Positions 28,206 through 39,820 are shown, numbered from the stretch's first letter. The stretch: DNA of 64,000 nucleotides from Massilia cavernae (GCF_003590855.1 NZ_QYUP01000123.1:1-64000); one strand, 5' to 3'. Numbers and translations: made by a program. Notes: generated by a model not told the origin, from the sequence alone.

Positions 28206-29729
28206 ATGGAAATCGAACTCAAGCTGCTGCTGGAGCCGGCCGATGCCGACGCGCTGCGGCGGCATCCGATGCTGGCGCAGTACGCCGCCGCACCGGCCCG
28301 CGAACAGCAGCTTTCCGACACCTACTACGACACGCCCGCCCAGGATTTCAGGCAGGGTGGCGCCGGCCTGCGCGTGCGCCGCGTCGGCACGGAGTGGATT
28401 CAAACGCTCAAAGGGGGCGGCGACGCCGGCGCGGGCCTGCACCGGCGGCAGGAATGGGAGTCGGCGGTGGTCGGCCCCGAACCCGACCTGGCTGCGCTGC
28501 GCAAGTTGGTAGGCCGCAAGGATGCCTGCGGCGATCTGCTGCGCGCCCCAGGCACCGCTGCGAGGCTGGCCCCGGTGTTCCGCACCGAGGTGACGCGCAC
28601 CGTCTGGGACCTCGTGCTCCCCGGCGGCGACACCGTCGAACTGGCGCTCGACCAGGGCAAGCTGGAAGCCGGCGGAGCGACGGCGGCGGTCAGCGAAATC
28701 GAACTGGAACTCAAGTCCGGCGATGCGGTCCGGCTATTCGACTTCGCCCTCGCGCTGCAGCAGCAGGTGCACCTGCGCGTGGCATCAAGCAGCAAGGCCG
28801 AACGCGGCTATGCGTTGGGGCAGGCGCTGCCTCATCAGCCAGTAAAAGCCAGCCCGGTAAAACTGTCGCGCAAGGACAGCGTGGAGAAAGCCTTTCGAAC
28901 GATTGCCGCCAACTGCGTGGCCCAGATCCACGCCAATTCCGCGGGGGTGGCCGACGCCTACGACGAGGAAAGCCTGCACCAGATGCGCGTCGGCCTGCGG
29001 CGCTTGCGTTCGGCCCGCGGCGTGTTCGGGAAGGTGCTGCAGCTGCCGCCGGCGCTGTCGGCGGAGCTGGACTGGCTGGCGTACGAACTTGGCCATGCGC
29101 GCGACTGGGACGTGATGGCGGGCTCCACCCTGCCTTCGATCGAGGACGGCATGCCGCCCTGCCGTATGTTGTCCGACGTGATCCACGCCGCCCGCGAGAC
29201 CGGCCAGGGCGCGCGGGCGGCGGCAACGGACGCGGCCAGGTCGCAGCGCTACACGCGCCTGATGCTGTCGCTGGGCCGCTGGTTGTACGGGAAAGGCTGG
29301 CGCCAGCAGGTGCCGGCGCGCGCCCGGCTCGATGTGCCGGCCAGGCGTGTCGCCGCCACCGTGCTGCGCCGCGCCGATAACAAGCTGCGAAAGCGCGGCA
29401 AGGCCCTGGCCGGCGGTACGCCGGAAGCGCGCCACCGCACGCGCATCGCGGCGAAGAAAATGCGCTACGCCAGCGAGTTCTTCGCATCGTTGTATAGCGG
29501 CAAGCAGGTGAAGTCCTTCGTCAAGGCGCTGACCGGGCTGCAGGATGAACTGGGGTTGCTGAATGACGCCGTGGTGGCCGAAACGCTGCTCGCGAAAGTG
29601 GAAGACGCCCACCCCGGCCTGGCCGGCCCGCTCGCCATGGTGCGCACGGCGCTGCGGCAGCGCGCGGACGATACTACGCAGGCGCAAAAGGCATGGAAGC
29701 GTTTTGCCAAGGCCAGGCTGCCGCGCTGA
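28206..29729 (+). CDS. CYTH-CHAD domain protein (inorganic triphosphatase-like)
   Basis: 507 residues from ATG 28206, preceded by GGAG. The N-terminal CYTH tunnel domain (about 1-200) begins with the EIELKLLL (ExExK) signature; basic residues follow in VRRVGTEWIQTLKG and RTEVTRT. The C-terminal CHAD helical domain (about 225-500) has LHQMRVGLRRLRS and ARHRTRIAAKKMRYASEFF, whose conserved Arg/His/Lys residues bind polyphosphate. CYTH-CHAD proteins hydrolyse inorganic triphosphate and associate with polyphosphate granules. It follows marR on the same strand after 62 bases and may form its own unit. Confidence 0.9.
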   Translation: MEIELKLLLEPADADALRRHPMLAQYAAAPAREQQLSDTYYDTPAQDFRQGGAGLRVRRVGTEWIQTLKGGGDAGAGLHRRQEWESAVVGPEPDLAALRKLVGRKDACGDLLRAPGTAARLAPVFRTEVTRTVWDLVLPGGDTVELALDQGKLEAGGATAAVSEIELELKSGDAVRLFDFALALQQQVHLRVASSSKAERGYALGQALPHQPVKASPVKLSRKDSVEKAFRTIAANCVAQIHANSAGVADAYDEESLHQMRVGLRRLRSARGVFGKVLQLPPALSAELDWLAYELGHARDWDVMAGSTLPSIEDGMPPCRMLSDVIHAARETGQGARAAATDAARSQRYTRLMLSLGRWLYGKGWRQQVPARARLDVPARRVAATVLRRADNKLRKRGKALAGGTPEARHRTRIAAKKMRYASEFFASLYSGKQVKSFVKALTGLQDELGLLNDAVVAETLLAKVEDAHPGLAGPLAMVRTALRQRADDTTQAQKAWKRFAKARLPR

Positions 29730-29735
29730 CGTGGC

Positions 29736-30206
29736 TTACCTGCGTGGCTGGTCCAGCACCGAACTGCCGGCCAGTTCCATGCGCAGTTCCTGTGCCACCT
29801 GGCGGCGTATCTTTTCCGATACAAATCCCCCGACTTCGACCTTCACGCCGCGCGATTCCAGCCCGATCAGGGTGTGGCGCCGCGTGGGCGGCATGATGCG
29901 TGTCCAGTACGGATCGAGCCGCACCTGCTCCACGCTGCCGGCCTGGATCCGCTCGATCAGCAGGCAGCCGTCGCTGAGCGCGATGTGCTCGTGGTCGGTG
30001 GCGTGGCGCGCGTAGTGCAGCAGCGCCAGCGCGACAGCGCCGCTTTCCAGCGCCGCATAGGCAAGCACCACCCAGAACCCGTTCAGCGCGAACGGGGCGG
30101 CGATGATGAAGGTGAACAGGCACAGGAAACCGTAGGCATAAGCCGCCTGGCGCGGAGACATCGAACAGTTCCGCTTCAACAGCCATTCGTGCGTGGTGGA
30201 GGCCAT
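29736..30206 (-). CDS. DUF2244 membrane protein
   Basis: 156 residues from ATG 30206 (MASTTHEW); a start 18 codons earlier is also possible. Two adjacent hydrophobic helices (about 20-65) and the family segment FCLFTFIIAAPFALNGFWVVL are followed by a soluble domain with HEHIALSDGCLLIER and VEVGGFVSEKIRRQVAQELR. Function of DUF2244 proteins is unknown; they are often encoded beside cytochrome oxidase genes, which is not the case here. It converges with the CYTH-CHAD gene with only 6 bases between the stops. Confidence 0.8.
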   Translation of the reverse strand: MASTTHEWLLKRNCSMSPRQAAYAYGFLCLFTFIIAAPFALNGFWVVLAYAALESGAVALALLHYARHATDHEHIALSDGCLLIERIQAGSVEQVRLDPYWTRIMPPTRRHTLIGLESRGVKVEVGGFVSEKIRRQVAQELRMELAGSSVLDQPRR

Positions 30207-30291
30207 GGCTTCAGGGACATCAAGGCGTACGTCCCAGTATAAGCCCGGCGGCATGCGCGGCAGCGCACAGATGGCTCGGTGCGCGCGGAAA

Positions 30292-31386
30292 TCAGGCCGG
30301 CGGACCGAGGCGGGCGGTGGCGCCGTCCACGAAGGTGGCGGAATACACGCGCCGCTCCGGCGTGGCGTTGCCGTCGGCAACAAGGCCGAGCAGGAGGGCG
30401 GCGGCGGCCTGCGCCATGCTGTGCAGCGGCTGGCGCATCGTGGTCAGCTTGTAGCTGATCCAGCGCGAGGCGGCAATGCCGTCGAAACCCGCGACCGACA
30501 GGCGGCCCGGCACGTCGAGGCGGAAGTCATGGCGCGCGGTGTCGATGCAGCCGATCGCCATCAGGTCGTTGGCGCAGATGACCGCGTCGGGCACCCCGCC
30601 GAAGCGGTCGATGATCTCGCGCAGCCCGCGCGCGCCGCTGGCGTAGTCGAAATTGCCTTCGACCGACAGCGGCAGTGCCAGGCCCAGCTCTGCCAGCCGG
30701 GTTGCCACGCCATGCTTGCGCTGCTGTGCGGCGGTCGAATGGGCGGGGCCGTCGATCATGGCAAAGCGCTTGTGGCCGGCGGCGGCCAGGCGCGTCACCA
30801 TCGCGCGGGCGGCTTCTTCCTGGTCGCAGACGACGGCATTGACGGTGCGGTCGGCCAGGTTGCGGTTGAACAGCACCAGCGGCACGCTGCGGCGTTCGAA
30901 TTCGGCCACCTGGGCGGCCGACAGGCGCACGGCGACGATCGCGCCGTCCACCTGGTGCTGCCACACTTCGGCCAGGGTCTGGTCGATGCCGGCCTCGGTC
31001 GGCAGGTTGAACAGGATGATATGCATGCCGCGCAGGCTGAATTGCCGGCTCAGCTCGGTCAGGATGTCGGGATAGTTCAGGCCTACCGTGTCGGACAGGA
31101 TCACGGCCACCAAGTTGGAGCGGCGGGTGATCAGGCTGCGCGCGGCGGCGTTGGGAGTGTAGTCGAGGCTGCGCGCCGCTTCCATCACGCGCGCGTAGGT
31201 CGCCTTCGAGACGCTGGCGCCCGGCTTGAAGCAGCGCGACACGGCCGATTGCGACACGCCGGCCAGCATCGCCACGTCGTAGGACGTGACGCGCCGCGAT
31301 TCGCGGTGAATCAGGGCCTTGATGTCGGCGATGGTGTTGCTGAGGGGCGGCGTTGATTTGGTCATCACGGGAAAGTGGCTGGGCAT
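30292..31386 (-). CDS. LacI-family transcriptional regulator
   Basis: 364 residues (357 if the second ATG at 31365 is used). The LacI helix-turn-helix is TSYDVAMLAGVSQSAVSRCFKPG with hinge YTPNAAARSL (about 35-85), followed by a periplasmic-binding-protein-like effector domain (NLVAVILSDT; DAVICANDLMAIGCIDTAR; VAGFDGIAASRW). The effector, normally a sugar or related compound, is unknown; no sugar operon lies nearby. It is divergent from the Hsp70-like gene, with a large inverted repeat between them that could be its operator. Confidence 0.9.
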   Translation of the reverse strand: MPSHFPVMTKSTPPLSNTIADIKALIHRESRRVTSYDVAMLAGVSQSAVSRCFKPGASVSKATYARVMEAARSLDYTPNAAARSLITRRSNLVAVILSDTVGLNYPDILTELSRQFSLRGMHIILFNLPTEAGIDQTLAEVWQHQVDGAIVAVRLSAAQVAEFERRSVPLVLFNRNLADRTVNAVVCDQEEAARAMVTRLAAAGHKRFAMIDGPAHSTAAQQRKHGVATRLAELGLALPLSVEGNFDYASGARGLREIIDRFGGVPDAVICANDLMAIGCIDTARHDFRLDVPGRLSVAGFDGIAASRWISYKLTTMRQPLHSMAQAAAALLLGLVADGNATPERRVYSATFVDGATARLGPPA

Positions 31387-31421
31387 CCCTAACGGCGGAA
31401 TGCCCAGTTTAGCCTAATAAC

Positions 31422-31453
31422 TTTCCTTATGGCAATAAATATCCACAAGGAAA
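31422..31453. promoter_or_regulatory. Large inverted repeat between the LacI and Hsp70-like genes
   Basis: Arms TTTCCTTATGG (31422-31432) and CCACAAGGAAA (31443-31453) are complementary at 10 of 11 positions around a 10-base AT-rich centre. It lies 36 bases from the LacI start and 90 bases from the Hsp70-like start. It has no T tract and sits between divergent genes, so it is more likely an operator than a terminator. Confidence 0.5.
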
Positions 31454-31543
31454 CACCAGCGGGTGCACGTCCAGTTCGCAAAAGCGGCTTGGGGCGGCCA
31501 TTAATCTGGTAACATACCGCCCCTCTTGAACAGGAAGGGTCAC

Positions 31544-32806
31544 ATGGCAATTGCTTGCGGGGTCGATTTCGGCACCTCCAACTCCACCGTCGGCTGGATC
31601 GGCCATGAAACCGCCGGGCCGGGGAGCGCCTTGCTGCCCCTGGAAGAGGGCAAGGCGACGCTGCCGTCCGTGGTGTTCTTCAACGCCGAGGACGAGGAAG
31701 TCAGCTACGGCCGCGCCGCGCTGGCGGGCTACCTGGCCGGCTACGAAGGCCGGCTGATGCGCTCGCTCAAGAGCCTGCTCGGTACCAGCCTGATCGACGG
31801 CCAGACCGAAGTGGCCGGCCGCGCACTGCCGTTCCGCATGCTGCTGGCCCAGTTCATCGGCGAGGTCAAGCGCCGCGCCGAGGAATCCTCGGGACGCGGC
31901 TTCACATCCGCCGTCTTCGGCCGTCCGGTTTACTTCATCGACGACAATCCCGATGCCGACCGCCTGGCCGAGGACACGCTGGCCGAGGTGGCCCGCTCGG
32001 TCGGCTTCAGGCACGTCGCCTTCCAGTACGAGCCGATCGCGGCCGCGTTCGACTACGAATCCCAGATCAGCCGCGAAGAGCTGGTGCTCATCTGCGACAT
32101 CGGCGGCGGCACCTCCGACTTTTCGCTGGTGCGCCTGTCGCCGGACCGCGCCTTGCGCGCCGAACGCCGCGACGACATCCTGGCCACCGGCGGCGTCCAC
32201 ATCGGCGGCACCGACTTCGACAAATACCTGAGCCTGGACGCGGCCATGCCGCTGCTCGGCTACAAGAGCCTGCTGAAAAACAACAGCGAGATCCCGTCCA
32301 GCTACTATTTCAACCTGGCGACCTGGCACACGATCAACCAGGCCTACACCCGCAAGGCGATGGCCCAGCTCGACGACCTGGTGCGCGACGCCCGCGAGCC
32401 GGACAAGATGCGCACCCTGCAGGCCCTGATCGAAGACCGTGCCGGCCACTGGCTGGCGATGAAGATGGAAGAGGGCAAGATCGCCCTGTCAGGGGCCGCC
32501 ACCGCGGAGTTGGAACTGGACCGGCTGTCGCCGCCGCACACCGTGCACCTGCAGCGGGCGCTGTTCGAGGCCGCCACCGGCCACCTGGTTGGCGCCTGCG
32601 AGCAATCAGTGCACAAGCTGCTGCAGGATGCCGGCATCGGTGCCGAAGCCGTGGATACTGTATTCTTCACCGGCGGCTCCAGTGGTGTGCCGATGCTGCG
32701 CGAACGCCTCGGTGCGCTGGTGCCCAAGGCACGCAAGGTCGAGGGTGACCTGTTCGGCAGCATCGGCGCCGGCCTCGCGCTCGATGCTGTACGTAAATTC
32801 GGATAG
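31544..32806 (+). CDS. Hsp70-family protein (YegD-like)
   Basis: 420 residues from ATG 31544, preceded by GGAAGG. The actin-like ATPase signatures of Hsp70 are present: GVDFGTSNSTVG near 6-17, phosphate-2 CDIGGGTSDFSLV near 185 and adenosine motif FFTGGSSGVPMLRERL near 380. The substrate-binding beta domain of DnaK is absent and the protein ends after the ATPase domain, as in E. coli YegD. Such single-domain relatives have no established client. The next gene starts 5 bases downstream. Confidence 0.9.
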   Translation: MAIACGVDFGTSNSTVGWIGHETAGPGSALLPLEEGKATLPSVVFFNAEDEEVSYGRAALAGYLAGYEGRLMRSLKSLLGTSLIDGQTEVAGRALPFRMLLAQFIGEVKRRAEESSGRGFTSAVFGRPVYFIDDNPDADRLAEDTLAEVARSVGFRHVAFQYEPIAAAFDYESQISREELVLICDIGGGTSDFSLVRLSPDRALRAERRDDILATGGVHIGGTDFDKYLSLDAAMPLLGYKSLLKNNSEIPSSYYFNLATWHTINQAYTRKAMAQLDDLVRDAREPDKMRTLQALIEDRAGHWLAMKMEEGKIALSGAATAELELDRLSPPHTVHLQRALFEAATGHLVGACEQSVHKLLQDAGIGAEAVDTVFFTGGSSGVPMLRERLGALVPKARKVEGDLFGSIGAGLALDAVRKFG

Positions 32807-32810
32807 GCTC

Positions 32811-33452
32811 ATGATTCAAAAACCAATCGTCATGATCGACTTCGAGACTACCGGCTTGTCGCCGGCGATGGGCGACCGCGTGACCGAAGTGGCGGCGCTG
32901 CGGGTGGTTGGCGGCCGAGTCACCGAGCGCTACGTCTCCCTGATCAATTGCGGCGTGCGCATCCCGGCCTTCATCACCTCGCTTACCGGCATCAGCCAGG
33001 ACATGGTCGACAACGCGCCGCCGGTATCAACCGTGTTCCCGGAACTGCTCGATTTCATCGGCACCGACATGTTGTCGGCCCACAATGCCAGCTTCGACGA
33101 GAAATTCCTCAAGGCCGAGGCCGAACGGCTCGGCCTGTCCACGGGACATGCCGGCCTGGTCTGTTCGCTGAAGCTGTCGCGCCGGGTGTTCCCCGGCATG
33201 CCGAGCTACAAGCTGGGTACCCTGTCCGGCCAGCTTGGCATCCGCTTCCGCAGCGCCGCCCACCGGGCCGAGTCGGATGCGGAAGTGGCGGCAGAAGTGC
33301 TGAGCGACATCGGCCGCCACCTGGGTTCGACGTACCGGCTGCCGTCGGTCGAACCGCAGCTGCTGGTATCGGTCAACAAGCTGAGCGCCGCGAAAGTGCC
33401 CGCGTATTTGCATAAATACGCGCAAGAAAATAACACTTCACAATCCGCGTGA
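32811..33452 (+). CDS. DnaQ-like 3'-5' exonuclease (DEDDh)
   Basis: 213 residues. The DEDDh catalytic motifs are DFETTG near 10-15 (Asp, Glu), HNASFDEKFL near 93-102 (Asp) and HRAESDA near 148-154 (His, Asp), with SLTGIS between them. This matches the proofreading exonuclease domain of DNA polymerase III epsilon or PolC type, but there is no polymerase partner region, so it is probably a stand-alone exonuclease. It is encoded 5 bases after the Hsp70-like gene and is probably co-transcribed with it. Confidence 0.9.
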   Translation: MIQKPIVMIDFETTGLSPAMGDRVTEVAALRVVGGRVTERYVSLINCGVRIPAFITSLTGISQDMVDNAPPVSTVFPELLDFIGTDMLSAHNASFDEKFLKAEAERLGLSTGHAGLVCSLKLSRRVFPGMPSYKLGTLSGQLGIRFRSAAHRAESDAEVAAEVLSDIGRHLGSTYRLPSVEPQLLVSVNKLSAAKVPAYLHKYAQENNTSQSA

Positions 33453-33462
33453 TCGCATTACA

Positions 33463-33816
33463 ATGTCGGCCATGTTGAGCCGCCGGTCCATGTTCCGCGT
33501 ATTGCTGTCGCTTCTGCTGCTGATCTCGCAGCAGATGGCGTTCGCGCATGCGCTGACGCATCTGACCGGTTCGTTGCATGAACCTGGCGCGCGCCATCAC
33601 CAGCAACATGGCAAGAGCCTGTCGGCCGCTGTCGCCCAGGATCAGTCCTGCGACCACTGCCTGGCGCTGGCGCAGCTGGGCGCGCCGCTGGGCAGCACGC
33701 CGCGCACCTTTGCCGCCGGCGACAACGGCGCCACCGCCTTCATCTCCACCGATACCGGCTCGCACTGCGCCGCCACCGTCTGCGGATTCAATCCGCGCGC
33801 ACCTCCTCAAGCCTGA
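33463..33816 (+). CDS. Small secreted Cys/His protein (DUF2946-like) preceding a TonB receptor
   Basis: 117 residues with a signal peptide (basic RRSMFR, hydrophobic VLLSLLLLISQQMAFAHA, cleavage near residue 29). The mature part holds a His cluster (HEPGARHHQQHG) and two Cys in CDHCLALAQL plus one in GSHC, a pattern of small periplasmic proteins found next to metal-linked TonB receptor genes. Metal binding is inferred from these residues. The TonB receptor starts 85 bases downstream, so the two are probably one operon. Assignment to DUF2946 rests on layout only. Confidence 0.65.
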   Translation: MSAMLSRRSMFRVLLSLLLLISQQMAFAHALTHLTGSLHEPGARHHQQHGKSLSAAVAQDQSCDHCLALAQLGAPLGSTPRTFAAGDNGATAFISTDTGSHCAATVCGFNPRAPPQA

Positions 33817-33901
33817 CAGCAAGTCGTTTCACCAGCACATCCTGTGGCCGCTCGCGGCCCCGGCGTGCTCGCCTGTCAAAAACATTAGCTTGAGGAAGTC
33901 C

Positions 33902-35890
33902 ATGAAAGTCCAACGTACGCTGCTCGCCAGCGCGGTATTGTCCGCGCTCGCGCCAATCTCCCATGCCCAGACCGCCGCCCCGGCGCCTGATGCCGCGCCC
34001 ATCCAGAAGGTAGTCGTCACCGCCACCCCGTTCGGTACCGGGGAAGGCGAACAGATCCTCGCCCCCGCCAAGGTGCTGGCCGGCGACGAACTGCGCGAAA
34101 AAGTCGGCAGCTCGCTCGGCGAAACGCTGTCGCAGGAACTGGGCGTGTCCGCTTCCGGCTTCGGCGCCGGCGCGTCGCGACCGATCATCCGCGGCCTGGA
34201 AGGGGCGCGCGTCAAGATGATGGAAAACGGCATGGCCGTGTCCGACGTCTCCGGCCTGTCCAATGACCACGCGGTCGCGGCAGAGGGCGCGGTGGCGCGC
34301 CAGATCGAGATCCTGCGCGGACCGGCCGCGTTGCTGTACGGCTCGGGCGCTATCGGCGGCCTGGTCAATGTCGTCAGCGAACGCATCCCGACCCACCTCG
34401 AGCCTAAGACGGTGGGCCAGGCCGAAGTGCGCTACGGCACGGTCGACAATTCGCGCAATGCTTCCGGCTCTATCGACGGCGCCAGCGGCATGATCGGCTT
34501 CCACATCGACGGCAACGTGCGCCGCGGCCATGACTACAAGATCCCCGGCGCGCACGCGCTGGGCGACCCGGCGTCGGAGCGTGGTCGCCTTGCCAATTCG
34601 TTCACCGAACAGGAAACCGCTGGCGTCGGCGCGTCGCTGATCGGCAAGCGGGGCCATGTCGGCGCGTCGGTATCGCTGCTGGACAGCCTGTACGGCATTC
34701 CGAGCGGCGAGGGCGCACGCATCGACCAGTCGCAGACCCGCTACGACATCGACAGCCTGCTCAATGCGCCCTTGCCGGGCTTCGAGACTTTCAAGTTCAA
34801 GCTGGGCTACACCGACTACGGCCACGAGGAGATCGGCGCGGATGGCGCCACTGAAGTCGCCTTCTCCAACCGTGCGCTGGAATCGCGCTGGGAACTGGCG
34901 CACAAGCCGGTGGCCGGCATGCACGGCACCGTCGGCATGCAGACCGAAAACACCCACTACTCCGCCGCCAGCGAGCACGGCCACGTCACGGTGCCGCCAA
35001 CCCATTCGACCTCGGTGGCGGGCTTCCTGGTCGAGGAGCGCGACTTCGGCCCGGTGCGCATGAATGCCGGCGTGCGCCTCGAAAACGTCAAGCGCCGTCC
35101 GCTCGGCCATCCGAAGCGCGACTTCGACCTGACCTCGTACTCGGTGGGCGGCATGCATGAGTTCGCAAAGGGCTACAGCGCGGGCGTGACCCTGTCGGTC
35201 GCCCAGCGCGCGCCGTCGGCGGAAGAACTGTATTCGGAGGGCCCGCACCACGCGACCGAAACCTTCGACATCGGCAACGCCACCTTCACCAAGGAAACCT
35301 CGCACAACATCGAACTGAGCCTGCAGAAAACCAGCGGCCTGTTGCGCTGGAAGGCCAACCTGTTCAAGAACAAGGTGAAGGACTTCGTGTTCGGCCACAT
35401 CACCGGCGACATCGTTGAGGACGAGGGCGAGGAGCTGCGCGAACGCATCTTCGAGCAGGCCGACGCCAGCATCCACGGCGCCGAGGCCGAGATCGGCTAC
35501 AACCAGCACGGCCAGGGCCTGTCGCTGCGCGCCTTTGCGGACATGTCCCGCGGCAAGCTGGACCGCGGCGGCAGCCTGCCGCTGCAGCCGGCCAGCCGTG
35601 CCGGCATCGACGCCGGCTACCGTACCGGAGCCATAAGGGCCGGCATGTCGCTGGTGCGCGCATCGACGCAGGACCGCCTGGCCAGCTTCGAGGAAACCGT
35701 GACGCCGGGCTACACCCAGCTCAACGCCAACATCTCGTACACCCAGCGCATGAAGGAGCATGACCTGACCTGGTTCCTGCTCGCGAAGAACCTGCTGGAC
35801 GAAGATATCCGGTTGTCGACCTCGCTGTTGAAGGACATCGCGCCGCTGCCGGGCCGTAACTTTGTGTTCGGCGTGCGCACCAAGTTCTGA
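33902..35890 (+). CDS. TonB-dependent outer-membrane receptor (probable metal receptor, ZnuD-like)
   Basis: 662 residues from ATG 33902 with a good Shine-Dalgarno (GAGGAAG). A signal peptide (to about residue 23, SHAQ), TonB-box-like KVVVTATP near 35, the plug domain with RPIIRGLEGARVKMMENG, EILRGPAALLYGSGAIGGLVNVV, and a 22-strand barrel ending in Phe are complete. The sequence resembles ZnuD-type receptors, and extracellular loops carry His/Asp clusters (GPHHATETFD, ENTHYSAASEHGHV). With the His/Cys-rich small protein upstream, zinc or another transition metal is the likely ligand, inferred. A terminator follows. Confidence 0.88.
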   Translation: MKVQRTLLASAVLSALAPISHAQTAAPAPDAAPIQKVVVTATPFGTGEGEQILAPAKVLAGDELREKVGSSLGETLSQELGVSASGFGAGASRPIIRGLEGARVKMMENGMAVSDVSGLSNDHAVAAEGAVARQIEILRGPAALLYGSGAIGGLVNVVSERIPTHLEPKTVGQAEVRYGTVDNSRNASGSIDGASGMIGFHIDGNVRRGHDYKIPGAHALGDPASERGRLANSFTEQETAGVGASLIGKRGHVGASVSLLDSLYGIPSGEGARIDQSQTRYDIDSLLNAPLPGFETFKFKLGYTDYGHEEIGADGATEVAFSNRALESRWELAHKPVAGMHGTVGMQTENTHYSAASEHGHVTVPPTHSTSVAGFLVEERDFGPVRMNAGVRLENVKRRPLGHPKRDFDLTSYSVGGMHEFAKGYSAGVTLSVAQRAPSAEELYSEGPHHATETFDIGNATFTKETSHNIELSLQKTSGLLRWKANLFKNKVKDFVFGHITGDIVEDEGEELRERIFEQADASIHGAEAEIGYNQHGQGLSLRAFADMSRGKLDRGGSLPLQPASRAGIDAGYRTGAIRAGMSLVRASTQDRLASFEETVTPGYTQLNANISYTQRMKEHDLTWFLLAKNLLDEDIRLSTSLLKDIAPLPGRNFVFGVRTKF

Positions 35891-35923
35891 TCCCCGCGCG
35901 GGCTTTACTTTCCCGCCGAAATG

Positions 35924-35958
35924 AACCCCGTTGTGAGAGATCATTCCGGGGTTTTTTT
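35924..35958 (+). terminator. Rho-independent terminator after the TonB receptor gene
   Basis: Stem AACCCCG (35924-35930) with CGGGGTT (35947-35953), then a T run to 35958. Confidence 0.8.
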
Positions 35959-36109
35959 ACGCCGGCACGCCGTGCGCCGCCGGTCGCACGCTTGTGCGCA
36001 GTCAAACCGGCAGGCACCTCGCGAATTAAGCTTTTATCAATAGTTCATAGCCCGCCTGGCGCAAGGCGCCTCCCCAGTCCTGCATGGTCAACGGCACGCG
36101 TGCCCGAGG

Positions 36110-37513
36110 ATGACAATGAACCGCCAGAATATCTCTCGAGAACACTACCAGACCTATGTCTGGTTCCGGCACGCGGCCGAAGCGGGGAACGCCTACGCAC
36201 AGTTCAATCTCGGGCTGATGTACAAGAAAGGCGACGGCATCGAGCGCGATTACGCGCGCGCCTTCCGCTGGCTGCGCCAGGCCGCGCTGCAGGGGCTGGC
36301 CTTCGCCCAGAACCATCTCGGCGCGCTGTACTACAACGGCCGCGGCGTGCAAAAAAGCGATGTCGAGGCAGTGTACTGGTTTCGCCACGCCGCCGAACAG
36401 GGCGACCCCTCGGCCCAGCAGAACCTGGGCCAGATGTACAAGAAAGGCCGCGGCGTCGAGCAAAGCCCCGAACTGGCGCTGGCCTGGTTCTACCGTGCGG
36501 CGGAGCAGGGCGTGGCCAGCGCGCAAAGCCTGCTGGCCGAATGCTACCTGCACGGGCGCGGCGCCCCCGTCAATTATCCGTTGGCGATGGCCTGGTTCCG
36601 CAAGGCGGCGGTACAGGGCGACGCACTGGCCCAGCTTCATCTCGGCCTGATGTACAAGCGTGGGTTCGGGGTCGAGGCCAGCGCAGCCCAGGCCTTGTGC
36701 TGGTTTCGCCAGGCCGCCGCGCAAGGCTGTGCCGGCGCCCAGCGCGAGCTGGGGCTTGCCTATGCCGACGGCCTCGGCGTGCGCAGCGATGCGCTGCGCG
36801 CCTGTGCCTGGCTGCAGCGCGCCGCCGACCAGGGCGACAAGGAATCGCAGTACAAGCTGGGCACGATGCTGGCCAACGGCCAGGGCGTCGAGCGCGACGA
36901 GGCGCGCGCCCTGGTCTGGTATCAGCGCGCGGCCGAGCATGGCCACGTGATGGCGCAGTACAACCTCGGCAGCATGTACGCCAACGGCCGCGGCGCCGCG
37001 CGCGACGAAGCCAGGGCGCTCGACTGGTACCGCAAGGCGGCCGAGCAGGGCGCACCCAACGCCCAGTTCAACCTCGGCGTCATCTACGCGACCGGGCAGG
37101 GCGTGCCGAAAGACGAGGTGCAGGCCTCCCAGTGGTACCGCACCGCCGCCGAGCAGGGCGACCCCAGCGCCCAGAACAACCTCGGCGTCATGTACGCAAA
37201 CGGGCAGGGCGTGCCGCAGGACGACGCCATGGCGGTCTACTGGTACGGCCAGGCCGCCGAGCAGGGCCACGCGCTGGCCCAGTACAATCTGGGCGGCATG
37301 TACGGAAGTGGGCGCGGGGTGCCGCGCGACGCGGTGCGCCAGTACATGTGGATGCTGCTGGCGGCCGACGCCGGCGATCAGACCGCCAGCGCCAACAAGA
37401 GCATCGTGGCGCGCCGCCTGACCCCGGCCGAGATCGGCTCGGCGCTCGACCTGTCGCGCCGCTGGGTAATGGAACACGGCAAGCTCAGCCATATTGACCA
37501 CAGCCGCCCCTAG
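36110..37513 (+). CDS. Sel1-like (SLR) repeat protein
   Basis: 467 residues made almost entirely of about eleven 36-residue Sel1 repeats (pattern AxxWYRKAAEQGxxxAQxNLGxMYxxGxGVxxD) from residue 15 to about 425, then a short helical tail. There is no signal peptide or membrane helix, so it is predicted to be a cytoplasmic alpha-solenoid scaffold. Sel1 proteins mediate protein-protein contacts in signalling or envelope assembly; the partner is not identifiable here. It stands alone between two terminator-bounded units. A second in-frame ATG (36116) is equally possible as the start. Confidence 0.9.
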   Translation: MTMNRQNISREHYQTYVWFRHAAEAGNAYAQFNLGLMYKKGDGIERDYARAFRWLRQAALQGLAFAQNHLGALYYNGRGVQKSDVEAVYWFRHAAEQGDPSAQQNLGQMYKKGRGVEQSPELALAWFYRAAEQGVASAQSLLAECYLHGRGAPVNYPLAMAWFRKAAVQGDALAQLHLGLMYKRGFGVEASAAQALCWFRQAAAQGCAGAQRELGLAYADGLGVRSDALRACAWLQRAADQGDKESQYKLGTMLANGQGVERDEARALVWYQRAAEHGHVMAQYNLGSMYANGRGAARDEARALDWYRKAAEQGAPNAQFNLGVIYATGQGVPKDEVQASQWYRTAAEQGDPSAQNNLGVMYANGQGVPQDDAMAVYWYGQAAEQGHALAQYNLGGMYGSGRGVPRDAVRQYMWMLLAADAGDQTASANKSIVARRLTPAEIGSALDLSRRWVMEHGKLSHIDHSRP

Positions 37514-37622
37514 GCTTCCTTGTAATTACGCCATTAATGCGACCCCATCCGGAGGTCGCCATCCGCATTATTTCGCGCTATCATCCTGTCGGCAATCCAG
37601 CCTCACGATTCCTCACCGAAAG

Positions 37623-39803
<2,181 letters not shown>

Positions 39804-39820
39804 TCGAAGCCGCAATAGAC

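Noticed and set aside
33788-35944. Minus-strand frame of 718 codons opposite the TonB receptor
   Set aside because: Mirror of the codon bias of the receptor gene; no domain recognisable.
37530-37575. Hairpin GCGACC/GGTCGC between the Sel1 and prolyl oligopeptidase genes
   Set aside because: Short stem with no T run; too weak to call a terminator.
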